Of a stretch of 64,000 nucleotides of DNA, positions 10,675 to 25,200 are shown piece after piece. Location of the stretch: the NCBI RefSeq assembly GCF_963675165.1, contig NC_087379.1, positions 5,287,442 to 5,351,441 of the forward strand, in the 5' to 3' direction. The notes beneath the pieces were generated by a model, which saw only the letters and a list, made by a program, of their open reading frames with translations, was not told the origin of the DNA and searched no databases. The stretch comes from Halichondria panicea. Lineage: Eukaryota > Porifera > Demospongiae > Suberitida > Halichondriidae. The stretch's first letter is position 1. Each line of letters opens with the position of its first letter. The position numbers were made by a program, and so were the translations under genes.

Positions 10675-11605
10675 TGGATTGCCGCATGACATCGTGCATG
10701 ACATTCTTGAAGGTATATTGCATCAATGGAAATCAAGCTTTTGCTGAAACACTGTATATCTGAAAAGTTATGACCAGTACAACAAAAGACTAATTGATTT
10801 TAACTATGGTTATTCTGATTGCGATAAACCAACACCTATAAGAGTAGTCGCTTTCAAACTGACAGATCACTGTGTAGCTCTTCATCTCAAATGCTATTGT
10901 TGCTATAATATATCTTAGATACTTGAGGGGGGGTGATTATTTTTACTTTTGCGAAAGATCGTGGACATCAGAAAACACAGATCCAGTCTGAGAATTCTGA
11001 TTGAAGAGCACCATACAGCATTCATCACCTTGTACACAGGACGCTTCATTCCAAAAATGCACTTCCTTCTGCATCACCCTGCCCAAATCCTACAAATTGG
11101 TCCAATGGTCAGCGCCAGGAAGCAAAGCTATATTATTCGACTATTACATCTAGCTTCACACTATCATTAGCCAATCATCACCGTGTTACAAAATGTCTAC
11201 ATCCAGTGTTCTTCTTTCGAATGTGGTCCTGAAAAATCACCGACTTTGTTTAAAAATGAAAGACCAGACATTCAAGATCACATAATTAGGGAAGTGCCAC
11301 TATGGATACAGTGCTGCATCGTCCTAATTGGGTTCGTCGAGATAGAGTTCATGGCCTTGATCCCTGTTTTGCTTATATCGATGAATTGATAGTAGTTGGT
11401 GGTGATCTGCTTTTTTTTCTTGCCAGGTTGTGTGATATGCTGTACTTCGATGATCATTATCATTCTTATGTCATTAAAATAACATCCCAGCAATCCATCT
11501 ATACCAAATTGTTGCATTTTGAGTGGGCAGATCAAAGGAAACACTGTGCCAATATCTGCCATAATTATGGCACAGGTCAAGCCTTGAACTGTGCCACTAT
11601 CTAGA
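10675..11605 (+). pseudogene. Decayed transposon-associated protein (MHD-LEG type)
   Basis: Fragments in several plus-strand frames follow in the order of one protein family. LPHDIVHDILEGIL is at about 10680, FNYGYSDCDKPTPI at about 10800, HHTAFITLYTGRFIPKMHF at 10990-11060, QEAKLYYSTITSSFTLSLA at about 11125, ECGPEKSPTLF at about 11220, and a C-terminal piece with DDHYHSYVIK at 11440-11480. This combination occurs in an abundant uncharacterised family linked to DNA transposons in invertebrates. At least three frameshifts and stops separate the pieces, so the gene is dead. Confidence 0.5.
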
Positions 11606-12689
11606 TACTGGCATAGTATGGCTGAAACGGTCCCTTTTATAGTATAACACTGTTAAACAGATTCAGTGGTAGGCAGAAAACGTTTTTCATGCGTCTGGAG
11701 CATTCCACAGCCACCACAAGTAGTTGAAACTAGTTGTCCTATAAAAGGAGTGATGTGTACACGGAAAGGAATGCACAAGGAATGCAGTTGTTACACAGCT
11801 CATTCGTGCGCACATATTTTGTATTTGTATATCTGCGGCCCTCGGGCCTAAGTCACTACTGAGCCAATATATCCCATGTGGCACTCGTGCATGTGTCACA
11901 ACTATAACTTGTTGGATAGAAATGTGTATCACAGTCACATACTCTCGGATGGACTTAGCTATATCACATTGAAACACTTCTTTATGTCATAATTTCACAA
12001 TTATCAGAAAATTAATAGTTGTTTTGACACAGTGCTGGAGGATTTACTGCATGAGTAAAGGTATTTTGTAGTTTTAACCCATTAACTTTTATTACCTGTC
12101 CCAAACGGTTGTTTTGAGACAGCATGTGCACATTGTACAGTACAGTAGGCCTATAGCTAGTTAAGGTAGTGTAGCATATGGCCTAAAGCATTGCATTGAA
12201 CTGAAAGTTAAGCAGCAAAATTCTTATACTGACAGTAAAACAATTGTGTCTCTGGCCATACACGGATGGCTGGCTATTCGAGGCGCTTTTGTTGCCAATC
12301 CCTCTTTCCTGTATCTATGGTTACATACATACAGATAGTACACACAAAATTCTATATAGCAAACACAAAATTCTATATAGCAAAACACAATAGTAGACAC
12401 ATAAATGATGCAGGTAAACCATTTCTCTATATAGTTAATTTAATAGTTAACTAGGTCGAAATATTGAACAAAGCACAGCTGCATTTGCTGCTTCCATCTC
12501 CTGGGCAGACGACAGTGAGAAATCCTTATACAGTTGCTGATGTTGGTTGGTGGCTGCTGCCTGTATTGGTGGTAAATTCTCCTCCCCACAGCAGATGGAC
12601 TCAAGTGTAGCAACAGCATATCATAGCTGTAGGTCTACATGTATCACCATTCCCCATCCCCTTCCTACATGTATATAGGGTGATCATAG
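11606..12689. other. Spacer without a supported gene
   Basis: Only short frames are present. A direct repeat TAGTACACACAAAATTCTATATAGCAAACACAAAATTCTATATAGC occurs at about 12335-12385. Nothing else can be assigned. Confidence 0.4.
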
Positions 12690-14669
<1,980 letters not shown>

Positions 14670-15033
14670 TCTTAGCCAGGACTCTATAGAACACTGTCAG
14701 TGTAATAGCCTCTCTCTGTGGGTTGCTGCTTTTCTTTTGATAAATTATTGTTTATACTGGAATATGAATGTTTATCTATCAGGGTGTGACTGACATTGAT
14801 GTTATAAAGTAGTCATCAATATGAAATATATAATGACTGTCATAACAATAAGAGCAGCATATTGATGTGTACTTGTAGCATAATTACAACAAATTAATGT
14901 TATCCTATAAAGTGATGTTGATCTATGATCATAAAAATAATATTATCATAATAAGAGCTGCATATAATTTATATTATGTAAAATAACAACTTCGTAGTCT
15001 TTTACAGTTTCAGATTGTCCATCCAAACTGAGG
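14670..15033. other. AT-rich spacer between the GBE1 remnant and the Eph-like genes
   Basis: No gene is seen. A repeated ATAATAAGAGC(A/T)GCATAT motif appears at about 14848 and 14951. The 3' untranslated region of the minus-strand Eph-like gene ending at 15034 probably lies here. Confidence 0.4.
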
Positions 15034-17354
15034 TCATGCAGTTCCCACAATGCCATCATTCAGCTGAGTGACTTGTCCGTACGAGGGATTATACGAGGGA
15101 TTAGGTTGAGTGGCTCCTCCATGCACCATCTGCATATCCCTTAGCTCAATCTCTAGTTTCCTCACTCGCTTGTTGTAGTACACACAAGCAATGCAGATGA
15201 CAACAATTATGACAGCTATTGCAGCAATCACTACCGCCACTACAGACACAGCTAATCTCACTTCTAGCTCAGAGTTTGCTGGGACAGTTGTAGATCTTGG
15301 TGCAGTCACAATAATCGTTTGAACAAGTGTATCTCCTCTGGCCAGAATGAACACTTCCTCCACGGGGATCTGATCTGTTATGTCCGTCTCCGATGTTACA
15401 AACACTGTGTACACAATGTCTGGGGATAGTCCTATGTGTGTGTGTGGGGGGGGAAGGGGCCGGATGCTTTTATGCTGATATTGTATAAATGGAATTATTG
15501 AGTGCATGGCTGTACAGTAGCTGCTTACATATGCGTACCTCCAATCAGTCCCATGGTGGTTGTGGCAGTACCAGATAATGTGACGCTTGTCTCCCCAGCA
15601 ACCCTGAACCAGAGGTTGTATCGTAGCTCATCTCTCCCCCTACCACCAGTGGACACTGGCTCCTCCCAGGCTAGTGTTAGTGTGGTACTGGACATATCCA
15701 CCACCCTCACATTGAGTGGAGGGGACGGGGGAACTGCGTGGGTGTATTGAATGATGCATCAAATTGATGTAAAAAAACTATTAGCACACATAGCATGAGT
15801 ATAACGTCTCCATTCACCGTAATTATTGCAAGCACTGTTCATAAGCATGCATGCACAGTGTATGCAACAGTAGTCTAACTATGCAATAATTTATGAGGCA
15901 AAAACAGTAAGCAAAATCACAATGGGTCAGTTATTTAGCCCTTGATTATTAACGATCAGTATATAGTTTACCCAAAACTCAAAATAGCATTATCCTCCAA
16001 CTCACAGGTGCAGGGAAAGTCCACCTCTTGTGGTGTTCTGTAGTAGCCATCATCACAGGGACACTCTGTCAGGCCTGAGGCTGTGCTATCGCTGTTGCTA
16101 GGGCATGTTAGACACTCCCCATTAGCTGCACTGGCATAAAACCCAAGGTCACAGGCTGTGTGTGTGTGTGGGGGGGGGGGGGATCACATTCATTGAAGTG
16201 TTTCTATTAACAGGGGGAGCTATAAATTCAGTATGCCATGTGATAGTCAGGCCATGCATCCGGCCTTGCATAACATACACCCAAACATGCTATTGTCAAT
16301 GAGTGTATATAGTACTAGCACATTGTAAACTGTTTTTATACAATGATGTGTCCCAAACTGAAACATGTAGTCATACTTACACAAACAGTTTTCTCCGTCC
16401 ATGGTAGGAACAAATCCAGTATTGCAGACACACCTAGTGGAGGGTACAGCAACCCAGTTACCACTCTCCAAACACTTGAGTAAGAAAGCATCACCTTCAA
16501 GGCTGGAGTTAGCGAAGCAGGAGGCATTAACGTTGAGCTGTATGTTAGATCCAACGATTGGAGCTATTGTCTCAGGACGCATTACCAAGTTGACTGTTTC
16601 ACCAGGACAAGCGTTATAGAAGACAATCAGTCGAGAGATGAGTATACAAGTGCCAAGATCTCTAATAGCGAGGTAGAACCCAGACTCATTGGTATTGAAT
16701 CCAAACTGTTCAGTAGTTTTTGTGGTAGTTCCAGATACCTGAGTTGTCAAGGTTCTTATAAGTGCATAATTATCAGTGTCTATAGCAGCCACTGGGTTCA
16801 CTGTAGAAGTCTCATATTTCAGTAGGTCAAAATTTCTCCTGCATCTTGTGCTACCTTCATCAGGGCAAGTGCTCTGCTGGTATTCGATCTGTACAGAGAC
16901 TTGCTGTAGGGGATATCCACCCACCGTTCTGTTGATGTGCTGTGTGAAGAACCAGTTGTTCTGGGCCCCACCTGACCAGCCGCAAACAGTGACAGCAGAC
17001 TCACAGTTAACCCCATGTTCTACCCACTGAAAAGAAGAGATGAGATCAGTGCAATTTGTACTTTTCAACGCTAATTACTAGCTAGAATTACTCACTGATG
17101 ATTGCAGCCCAGTAGGGTTGTTACCATCAAGGTCCACTGCCTGCCACACTGGATTAGTGTTTGGTAGGAGCAACTTGTTATAGTGACTGGAGTCCATTAG
17201 AATCCTCCCATTTGGAGGGTCCTCCACAATGTTCCGGTTTAATAAGGGCAGGTAGAGTTACTGTACAGAGTTCCTGCTCATCTCCTGGAGCCTGTCCAGC
17301 CACCATTGTCAGTACACCCACCAGCAGGTTAGCTATAGCTATCATCTTAAACAT
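15034..17354 (-). pseudogene. Kinase-less Eph-receptor-like membrane protein, copy A (one frameshift)
   Basis: Five minus-strand exons with GT..AG borders: 17096-17354, 16381-17026, 16006-16155, 15539-15733, 15034-15431. Exon 1 encodes a signal peptide (IAIANLLVGVLTMVAG). Exon 2 encodes an Eph ligand-binding-type domain (GGAQNNWFFTQHINRT, RRNFDLLKYETS, ESGFYLAIRDLGTCILISRL). Exon 3 is the cysteine-rich GCC2/GCC3-like module (CLTCPSNSDSTASGLTECPC). Exons 4-5 form one FN3 domain, a transmembrane helix (VVIAAIAVIIVVICIACVYY) and a short Tyr-containing tail ending in GIVGTA. No kinase follows. Exon 1 is 259 bp against 255 in copy B, with a net 4-base gain after LPAL that breaks the frame. This could be a pseudogene or an assembly error. 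If functional it would be a surface receptor or decoy for ephrin-like ligands. Confidence 0.75.
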
Positions 17355-17359
17355 CTTTA

Positions 17360-18010
17360 TGATTGTGCATGCAGCTATAATGGCATGTTATAATTATAAT
17401 GACTGAGCTGAGCCCCACCCCTCATTGTTGCAACTGTGCTGTATATAAACTACATGCATGTACATCACACAGAGAGCCACAACAAGCACATAGCAATAAT
17501 GAAAGCATGCAAGCAGAGTGTCCAATGAGTGTCCTATAGTGTACTATATAGTAGATCTAGAGGCTAGTGTTCCTAGACAGTGACAGTGTTGACCCCAGAG
17601 AGTGCTTGACAGAAGAGTGTGTTGTAGTCACTCACTAGTCTCCTCACATGACATCTCACACACTACACTGTAGTCACCCTCACTCTGACGAGTTGCTATG
17701 ACTACCAGACAGTCAAAGAAAACAATGCATTCATTCAACACAACATTATCTTAATTAAGTCTTAATACAGTAACACACACACGCACAGACTCTCTAGAGG
17801 ATACACTCTTTCATATGACAAAGTTGTTTTGTTCGTGATGCTGCCATTTTTTCAACTTCGTTCTATTAAAAAAAAAATCGGCCTGGGACCAAGGCTAGCT
17901 TGAGCCCTGCCTTGCCACTGGAACTCTCCTGACAAGAATCCTATAGATCTACCACTGCACTGTGTGTATTATGAGCTGAGCAAAAGAATCATAAGGAACC
18001 ATGAAGACGA
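17360..18010. repeat. 5' flank of copy A, duplicated at 25705-26100
   Basis: This stretch contains no gene. From about 17518 to 17750 it is closely matched by 25705-25930 (GTTCCTAGACAGTGACAGTGTTGA and following). The Eph-like cluster therefore grew by segmental duplication that included flanking DNA. A promoter for copy A is expected near 17360-17450 but no element is clear. Confidence 0.65.
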
Positions 18011-18019
18011 TGCACATAA

Positions 18020-18025
18020 TTTATT
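18020..18025 (-). other. Poly(A) signal of Eph-like copy B
   Basis: TTTATT on the plus strand gives AATAAA on the minus strand, 100 bases past the stop of copy B. The position fits a 3' end signal. Confidence 0.5.
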
Positions 18026-19756
18026 ATGGGCAGATTACAGCAGAAATAAAATACAACTTAAACAAGACCGGTATCATCATAAAACAACTTTAGAGTCTCT
18101 ACACAGTTTCTGTTCGAAATGGAATCATTTGGTTGAGTAGCTAGCTCCTCCATTCGGTTGCAATTGAGTGGCTTGTCCATACGGATCATTTGGCTGCACC
18201 ATCTGCAATTCCTTGAGCTCAATCTCTAGTTTGCTCACTCGTTTCTTGTGGTACACACAAGCAATGCAGATTACAACAATTATGACAGCTATTGCAGCAA
18301 TCACTACCGCCACAACAGACACAGTCACTCCCACTATCAGTTCAGAATTTGTTGGGACACTCGTAGTAGTTTCAGTCTGAACAGTCCCACTGGTAGTTTG
18401 AATCTCACTGGTAGTTTGAATAATTTCACTGGTAGGTTCACTGGTAGGTTGTAGAACAATTGCAAGTGCATCTCCTCTGGCCAGAATGAACACTTCCTCC
18501 ACGGGGATCTGATCTGTTATATTCGTCTCTGATGTTACAAACACTGTGTACACAGTATCTGGAGTTAGTCCTGTCAGTGTTTGTGTAGTGGTGGGGTGCT
18601 CATAATCATGCTTGACATTGTAATTAATTATAGATCTAGACTAAATGAGCATCCAAAGTTTATATGATTTGCACACATGTACAGTTATAGCTGCTTACCC
18701 TCAATCAGTCCCATGGTGGTGGTGACAGTGTTAGATAGTGTGATGCTTGTCTCCCCAGCCGCCCTGATCCAGAGGTTGTATCGTAGCTCATCTCTCCCCC
18801 TACCACCAGTGGACACTGGCTCCTCCCAGGCTAGTGTTAGTGTGGTACTGGACATATCCACCACCCTCACATTGAGTGGAGGGGACGGGGGAACTGTGTG
18901 GGTGTGGGTGTGTGAGATGTGTAGCTTGAAATGGTATATGTCTTAAGTGTTGGAATAGGCGTGAATAATCAATATACAATAAGCACGGTTAGGTTGCTGG
19001 AATAAACGTGGTGTAAAGAGTAAATAGCTTTGGTGTTGGCAATGGATTATATACCTTACTGGATTGAGAATGATTAGCTATATATATCCTCCAACTCACA
19101 GGTGCAGGGAAGGTCCACCTCTTGTGGTATTCTGTAGTAACCATCATCACAGGGACACTCTGTCAGGCCCGAGGCTGTGCTATCGCTGTTGCTAGGGCAT
19201 TAGGCACTCACCATTAGCTACACTGGCATAGAAACCAGGGTCACAAGCTGTGTGTGTGTGTGTGTGAGGTGCAGGAAAATGATTTGCATTCAACTAATTA
19301 TAAGCAGAAATAAGGCACATATTTAGGCCGATCATGTGACTGAGGCGATCTCATGAATTGATAGCTAACGTCATTTGCCCGCCATCCCTTGCATATATAA
19401 CCAGAGTGCAAAGGCCGGGGGAGTAAAGTAACTACTATATATATATATACAGCCCATACAAACTTGTTGTTGTCTGAGCATGTCATACCATGTGTGTGTA
19501 AAGTTCCCACATCTCAAACACACTAAAAAAACAGTGTGATTAATTACATGTATTGTGCAAGCGACATATGCGATAAAAATTCTGATTGTAGCCTGCCTGC
19601 CTGTGTTGGTTGACATGGTCATGTCAACCAACACAGCTAGTTTACATTATACTAGACTACTAGTGTTTGTGACGTAGAGAGACAACAACATATTTATATG
19701 GTGTGTATAGTAGTCGCTTACTCCCCTTCATGTACTCCTGCATAATATACCGTAGA

Positions 19757-19940
19757 GCTAGAAATTTCTGCGGCCCAAAAAATTCTGCGAATTCTGCGAA
19801 TGAATGAGTAAACGCAGAAATATTATCCGCAAATGCTTATTAACCACGCCTAATGTATCAGTTCAATTTGCAAAAATATAATCCACAGAAAGTTTTTACA
19901 GCTATTCGCAGAATTTTTGGGCCGCAGAAATTTCTAGCTA
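19757..19940. mobile_element. MITE inside intron 2 of Eph-like copy B
   Basis: Inverted ends of about 35 bp: left GCTAGAAATTTCTGCGGCCC, right GGGCCGCAGAAATTTCTAGC. Between them are AT-rich bases with further CGCAGAA repeats. It is absent from the much shorter intron 2 of copy A, so it inserted after the duplication or was lost from A. Confidence 0.8.
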
Positions 19941-20005
19941 TACAGTAATAATAACATAATAATTATGCCCAAATATAGCTATTCATGTATATAGCAGGTA
20001 CATTT

Positions 20006-20153
20006 CGAGGGTATAAATGATTTTCTGCAAACATTTATACCGACAAATTTAATATCGCCCATGCATGCTGCAAAATGGTTGCTATTTGGCGAAAAATAAA
20101 TCCGCAAAAACCTTTCGAACGGTTTTTCCGCGAAGGTTTTTATACCCTCAAAA
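20006..20153. mobile_element. Second MITE-like element in the same intron
   Basis: It starts TTTCGAGGGTATAAATGATT and ends TTTTTATACCCTCAAAATT, short inverted ends (GAGGGTATAAA and its complement) around AT-rich sequence. The ends resemble the GAGGGTACGG ends of the larger element at 34578-35377. Confidence 0.55.
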
Positions 20154-20181
20154 TTAATATACCCGACTACTATATTATTAT

Positions 20182-20239
20182 AATTGTATAGTTTAACAAT
20201 GAGCTATATAATTATAGCTCATTGTTAAACTATACAATT
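20182..20239. repeat. Inverted repeat able to form a 26-bp hairpin
   Basis: AATTGTATAGTTTAACAATG on the left is matched by CATTGTTAAACTATACAATT on the right, with only a few bases between the arms. Confidence 0.85.
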
Positions 20240-20439
20240 TAAGTACTGCATGTATAGAATTTGCTGGTAAGCGAATGAGCCAAATCAGACCCTTTGCAAT
20301 TTAACTATTGCAAGGATCGTGTGTGTGACCAGTACTAGTTTGGGTTTTGCCATTTTATTTTTTAACACACTCGCAAAGTTCGCACATGTTTGTTTGAAAA
20401 ACGTTCTAGTAATACAGCAGAAAATTGGGGGGGAGGGTG

Positions 20440-20560
20440 GGAATATTCGTGGTGTTGAATCCCTGAGCACGAATATTTTTTTACCTACGAATGAAGCGAT
20501 CTTGACTGCCTTACCTACAGTGCAAGCAGCAACCACGAAAATAAGACCCATGCACGAACT
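20440..20560. repeat. Dispersed repeat shared with the SF3B2 intron at 55555-55680
   Basis: A stretch containing TGAATCCCTGAGCACGAATA, then TACC.AC.AA.GAAGCGATC, is shared between this intron and SF3B2 intron 4. It is a non-coding interspersed repeat. Confidence 0.6.
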
Positions 20561-21939
20561 AACTAAATATTGCTCAACTACGAATATTTTTCATTGCATG
20601 ACAATTAAAGTAGATCTATAATTATAACTGGAACAAGAAATGGAAGTGCTGAATAACCCAAGGATATTAGGTTCTGTCGGCACAATTAATATCATGTCCT
20701 AGAGCCCCAGAAATTACCCGCTATATACAATTATGTGATCATACTTACAAAAACAGTTTTCTCCGTTTATGGTAGGAATAAATCCAGTTTTGCAGACACA
20801 CCTACTGGAGGGTACAGCAACCCAGTTACCAGTATCTAAACACTTGAGTGAGAAAGCATCACCTTCAGGGCTGGAGTTAGCGAAGCAGGAAGCATTAACG
20901 TTGAGTTGTATGTTAGACCCAACGATTGGAGCTATTGTCTCAGGACGCACCACCAAGTTGACTGTTTCACCAGGACAGGCATGGTAGAAGACAATCAGTC
21001 GAGATATGATAATACAAGTGCCAGGATCTCTAATAGCGAGGTAGAAACCAGACTCATTGGTAGTGAATCCAAACTGTTCAGTAGTTGTTGTGGTAGTTCC
21101 AGAGACCTGAGTCGTCAAGGTACGTATAAGTGCATAGTTATCAGTGTCTATAGCAGCCACAGGGTTCACTGTAGAGGTCTCATATTTCAGTAGGTCAAAT
21201 GTTCTCCTACATCTTGTGCTGCCGTCATCAGGGCATATGTTCTGCTGGTATTCAATCTGTACAGAGACTTGCTGTAGGAGATATCCATTCACTGTTCTGT
21301 TGATGTGCTGTGTGAAGAGCCAGTTGTTCTGGGCCCCAGCTGACCAACCACAAACACTGACGCTAGACTCACAGATAGATCCTTGTTCTACCCACTGAAA
21401 AAGAAGAGATGAGATCAGTGCAATTTTTATACTTCATACGCTATAAATTTCTATACTTACTGATGATTGCAGCCCAGTGGGGTTGTTGTTATCAAGGTCC
21501 ACTGCCTGCCACACTGGATTAGAATTTGGTGGGAGCAATCGCCCATAGTGACTGGAGTCCATTAGAATCCTCCCATTAGGAGGGTCCTCCACAATGTTCT
21601 GGTCAAGGGCAGGTAGAGATACTATACATAGTTCTTGTTCATCTCCTGGAGCCTGTCCAGCCACCATTGTTGTCAGTACACCCACCACCAACAGCAGGTT
21701 GGCTATAGCTAGCATCTTAGACAGTTGAAATTAAAGTCAGATATATAAGGTACCGGATGGAGTTAGAGTTAGCTAAGGGGCTAAAGACACAATATCTTGC
21801 ATGCAGCCATATAGATACTATAAACATAGATACAATTAAATGCAACAGATTGAGCCTCTCCCTCATTCCTGTAGATTCTACACCCACGTACCTCATTAAC
21901 ACAATAACAGAAGCTTCACAGTGCCGGTGTCACAGGACA

Positions 21940-22080
21940 CGGCCTCCCCCAGGACAGGAGCTCCGGGGGGGGGGGGGGGGGGGGGTTCCGTCCTTAGGAT
22001 ATTTCCTCCCCCCGGAGTTTCTGTCCTAGGACAAAAGCTCCTACTCCAGGACCAGAGCTCCCCCATTCTGCGGTGCAGGT
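21940..22080. repeat. G-run repeat with GTCCTAGGAC motifs, left flank of the Ginger-like element
   Basis: It contains a run of about 20 G (21963-21985), then CCCCCCGGAGTTTCTGTCCT and AGGAC. Very similar motifs (TTCTGTCCTAGGACGAAACC, then a G-run) flank the other side of the element at 25395-25510. They may be parts of one repeat cut apart by the insertion, or part of the element's own ends. Confidence 0.5.
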
Positions 22081-22288
22081 GAAAGTCAGTCCACAGGTAA
22101 TCTGAGAGGACTAGTCTAGGCTACGAAGTAACAGCCATAGACAAAGCCTAACTAGATGCAATAGATGCTGTATCTATTATGTTATAGATCTCAATACTCA
22201 ATATATACAACAATGCAAGAGAAAGAAGTACAATAAATATAACCAAAAGTGCACAAATCATAAAGTGATACAACCAGAACAAAACCAA

Positions 22289-25200
22289 TCACCTACTGGT
22301 TCTTTGCGAATTTTGGCACAGCGATATAGTGATACCACTCACTATACATTTGTCACACATGACCATATCCTCAAAAGAGTCCGGTCTCTTGCACATGCAG
22401 TATATTGTAATGGCAATGGTTTGTGGTGTTGGTCTTTTGGGCATCGCTTTCTTTGTGCAAGGGAACCGTGAGTTTGCCCTTCTCAAAGCACTTAATGAGA
22501 TGTGCTCTCATTTTGGCCTCATCAAACACTAGAGAATCCACATTATCGTTCATAGCAGCGTGATATGCAGCAGCAATGCTAAATAGTCCGCAGTTGATAG
22601 CACCATCTTGCTGCTGGAGAGCCACCACAGAAATCAACAGCCCATTGCATTGAATTAATGGGCCTTGTGCTATCTGGAGCTCAGTACTTGGGGAAAGCGT
22701 TCCATTGAAGCAGCTGTCGTACAAATACAGTTCACCCTTAAACAGAGAAGTGGCAATCCATGCAGTGCTGTCGTTCTTCAACAAAGAAGATTTTCACAGC
22801 TGCATGTACAAGTAAAATTATCATAATTACATAAACGTTGTCTTACCTGGGCCTTGATTATTGGAAACTGGTGGAAATGCCTTTAATTGGGCCAAGAGAG
22901 TATTATAGCAGCCAAACTTAAGGAATTGCATCGATAATAACTGGTGGGCTGCGCGCATATGCTTGTCGGAGAGCATACCACCTATTGCACTCAACACTTG
23001 TTTGTCAAAGAGGTTTAGATCTAGGGTCTTCAGCCACATCGTTCCTATAATCATATACACAGAAGTCTAAGAATTGTACAAGATATATACACAGCTTATA
23101 CAGAATATTCTACCAAGAAAATAGACATGTTATGATATAATATTATTACCTGACTCTTTTGTTTCTTCCTATAGGAGGTGACTTGCAAGGATCTTTTGTG
23201 TCAAGAGGACGCTTATCACGCTTATCTTGCTTTTGAGAGGGTAGGTCAGGCTTTTGAGAGGGTATATGTTAGGCTTTTGAGAGGGTACATCAGGCTTTTG
23301 AGAGGGTAGGTCAGGATTTTGAGAGGGTAGGTCAGGATTTTGAGAGGGTACGTCAGGCATTCGTTTATTCTTATAGGAGGTGATTTGACTGGAGAAGAGT
23401 GGTTGTCTTCAGAGCCAGGAAGAGTGTTTTCTTCATCGTTAGTTTCTGTAAAATGTTTTAAGCATAATTATATAGCAAGGAACACGACAGAAGGAGGTTA
23501 TTGCTAGCCATGCACACTTTACCTGGAGAGTAGTATTCCTTTAGCAGTACCCATTGTAACACTTTTTCAATACTTTGCCGCTCCCAGACTGCAACTCGTA
23601 TCTACCCTTGTCAAGGATCTTATGGACAATATATGGACCTTTCCAGGTGCAGTCCATTTTCCCTCCCATTCGATGAGAATTGGCCATATTCTTTAGCATG
23701 ACACTGCTGCCAACTGGATAACTCTACGACAAAAATGGCAAAAATGAAGCTAAAGTTTGCTATATAAAATAATACCTTCAAAGAGTTATGCTTGTTGTCA
23801 TACTGCTGCTTCTGTTTTTGCTGTGCAGCAGCAATGTTCTCCTTGGCATTGAGGTGACAGCGGTCACGAATTTCCATCAACCTTCGGAGAATTCCATCCA
23901 TGTCTTCTCCGTCTTCTTCATTTTCAGTCTCCTCTCCACTCAATTGGTCAGCATCTCCTCTATCTTCTATAGCGTCGGCACCATCTCGTTGATCCATATC
24001 AAAAGTAACAGCTTTCCGCGGGTGGCGATTGAACATTAGGGAAAAGGGTGTGTACTTTGATGATGCCTACAATAAAAAAAATAATATATGCATGCATTTA
24101 AAATTTTACCTGTTTTGATATTGTAACAAAGCCGAGCGGTATGCCTTGTATTCGGAACGTAATCACAATAGAATGACCTTCAACATTTAATTGCAACACA
24201 CTGTATAACAAAACACACCTGCTTATATACCAATCTAAGTATCTAGAATGATCTAGAACAAATAAAAGAACAGGAAACAACTAGAAAATCCCTGAGTCTA
24301 TTGAGAACAATCTAGAATAAATAAGAACAGTCTGGAACCAATGATCCAAAGGGTTGTCCAATTATGACACCAATAGTCCATAGTACAGAGTACATCACAG
24401 ATATGCGATAGGCATAAAGAGCAGCAGAGAGATGCTGATCCCAGTCATCAGTACTAGAATCGATTACCTTCTTGAGAGTGTTCACTAGAGTCTGGTTGAA
24501 GCGTTCATCAAGGCCATTTGTTTGTGGGTGGTAAGCACTTGATACGCAGTGCTGTATGTCAGTCAACTGAAAAAGTCGGGTGTTGATTTCGTTGACAAAC
24601 TCTCTTCCTTGGTCTGATTGAATTACTTTTGGCTGGCCACCCATGCCTGCAAAATGTGTCAAACAGAAATTTTGCTACACCTTCTGCTGATTTTGATGGG
24701 AGTGGGGCAGCCTCAGGCCACTTAGAGAAATAGTCTGAGAGCGTGATAATGTACTTGTTTCCAGAGCTTGTTTCAGGTAGAGGTCCTACCAAGTCAATAC
24801 CAACTCTGTACCAGACCTTTGTCACAGGGATGGGATGTAGTTCTGCTCTGGGCTTCTGCAGTTGGTGATTCGTTCGTTGGCATTTGTCGCAGTGCTTGCA
24901 GAGCTGCATGTATGACGTCAGCATGTAGGTCTTTCCAGTAGAAATCTTGAGCAACCTACATGCATGAAACAGATATAATATTATTGTACTTTATAAGATA
25001 TGATGATAAATATACCTTTCCATAAGTCTTGTCTCTCCCAAAATGCATTCCATGCATCCAGTCCATCGTGGCACATGTTTAGTATCCTGCTTTTCTCCTC
25101 TTACTTCACCACAACTCTTCTCATTCTATGCATGCTAGTGCTGTCCTTCTCAGGCAGGTATAAGCATTGTTGCTGCAGAGCATATCTTTGAACTTTGTGT

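Larger units (their letters stand above)
18125..21715 (-). pseudogene. Kinase-less Eph-receptor-like membrane protein, copy B (one frameshift)
   Basis: Minus-strand exons: 21461-21715, 20749-21394, 19100-19247, 18699-18893, 18125-18570, with the same phases as copy A. Domains in order are signal peptide (LAIANLLLVVGVLTTMVAG), Eph ligand-binding-type domain (GAQNNWLFTQHINRT, RRTFDLLKYETS, GFYLAIRDPGTC), cysteine-rich module, FN3, a Ser/Thr-rich stalk (SEIIQTTSEIQTTSG) longer than in copy A, a transmembrane helix (VVIAAIAVIIVVICIACVYH), and a short tail ending in GASYSTK. There is no kinase. Exon 3 is 148 bp against 150 in copy A because of a 2-base loss near 19200, which creates an early stop after NGECL. 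Otherwise the gene is complete at about 562 codons. Intron 2 (19248-20748) is swollen by MITEs. Confidence 0.75.

Noticed and set aside
17161-17406. Plus-strand frames over the Eph-like exons (also 15502-15750, 18677-18946, 20769-20987)
   Set aside because: Antisense shadows. Splice signals, signal peptide and domains are all on the minus strand.
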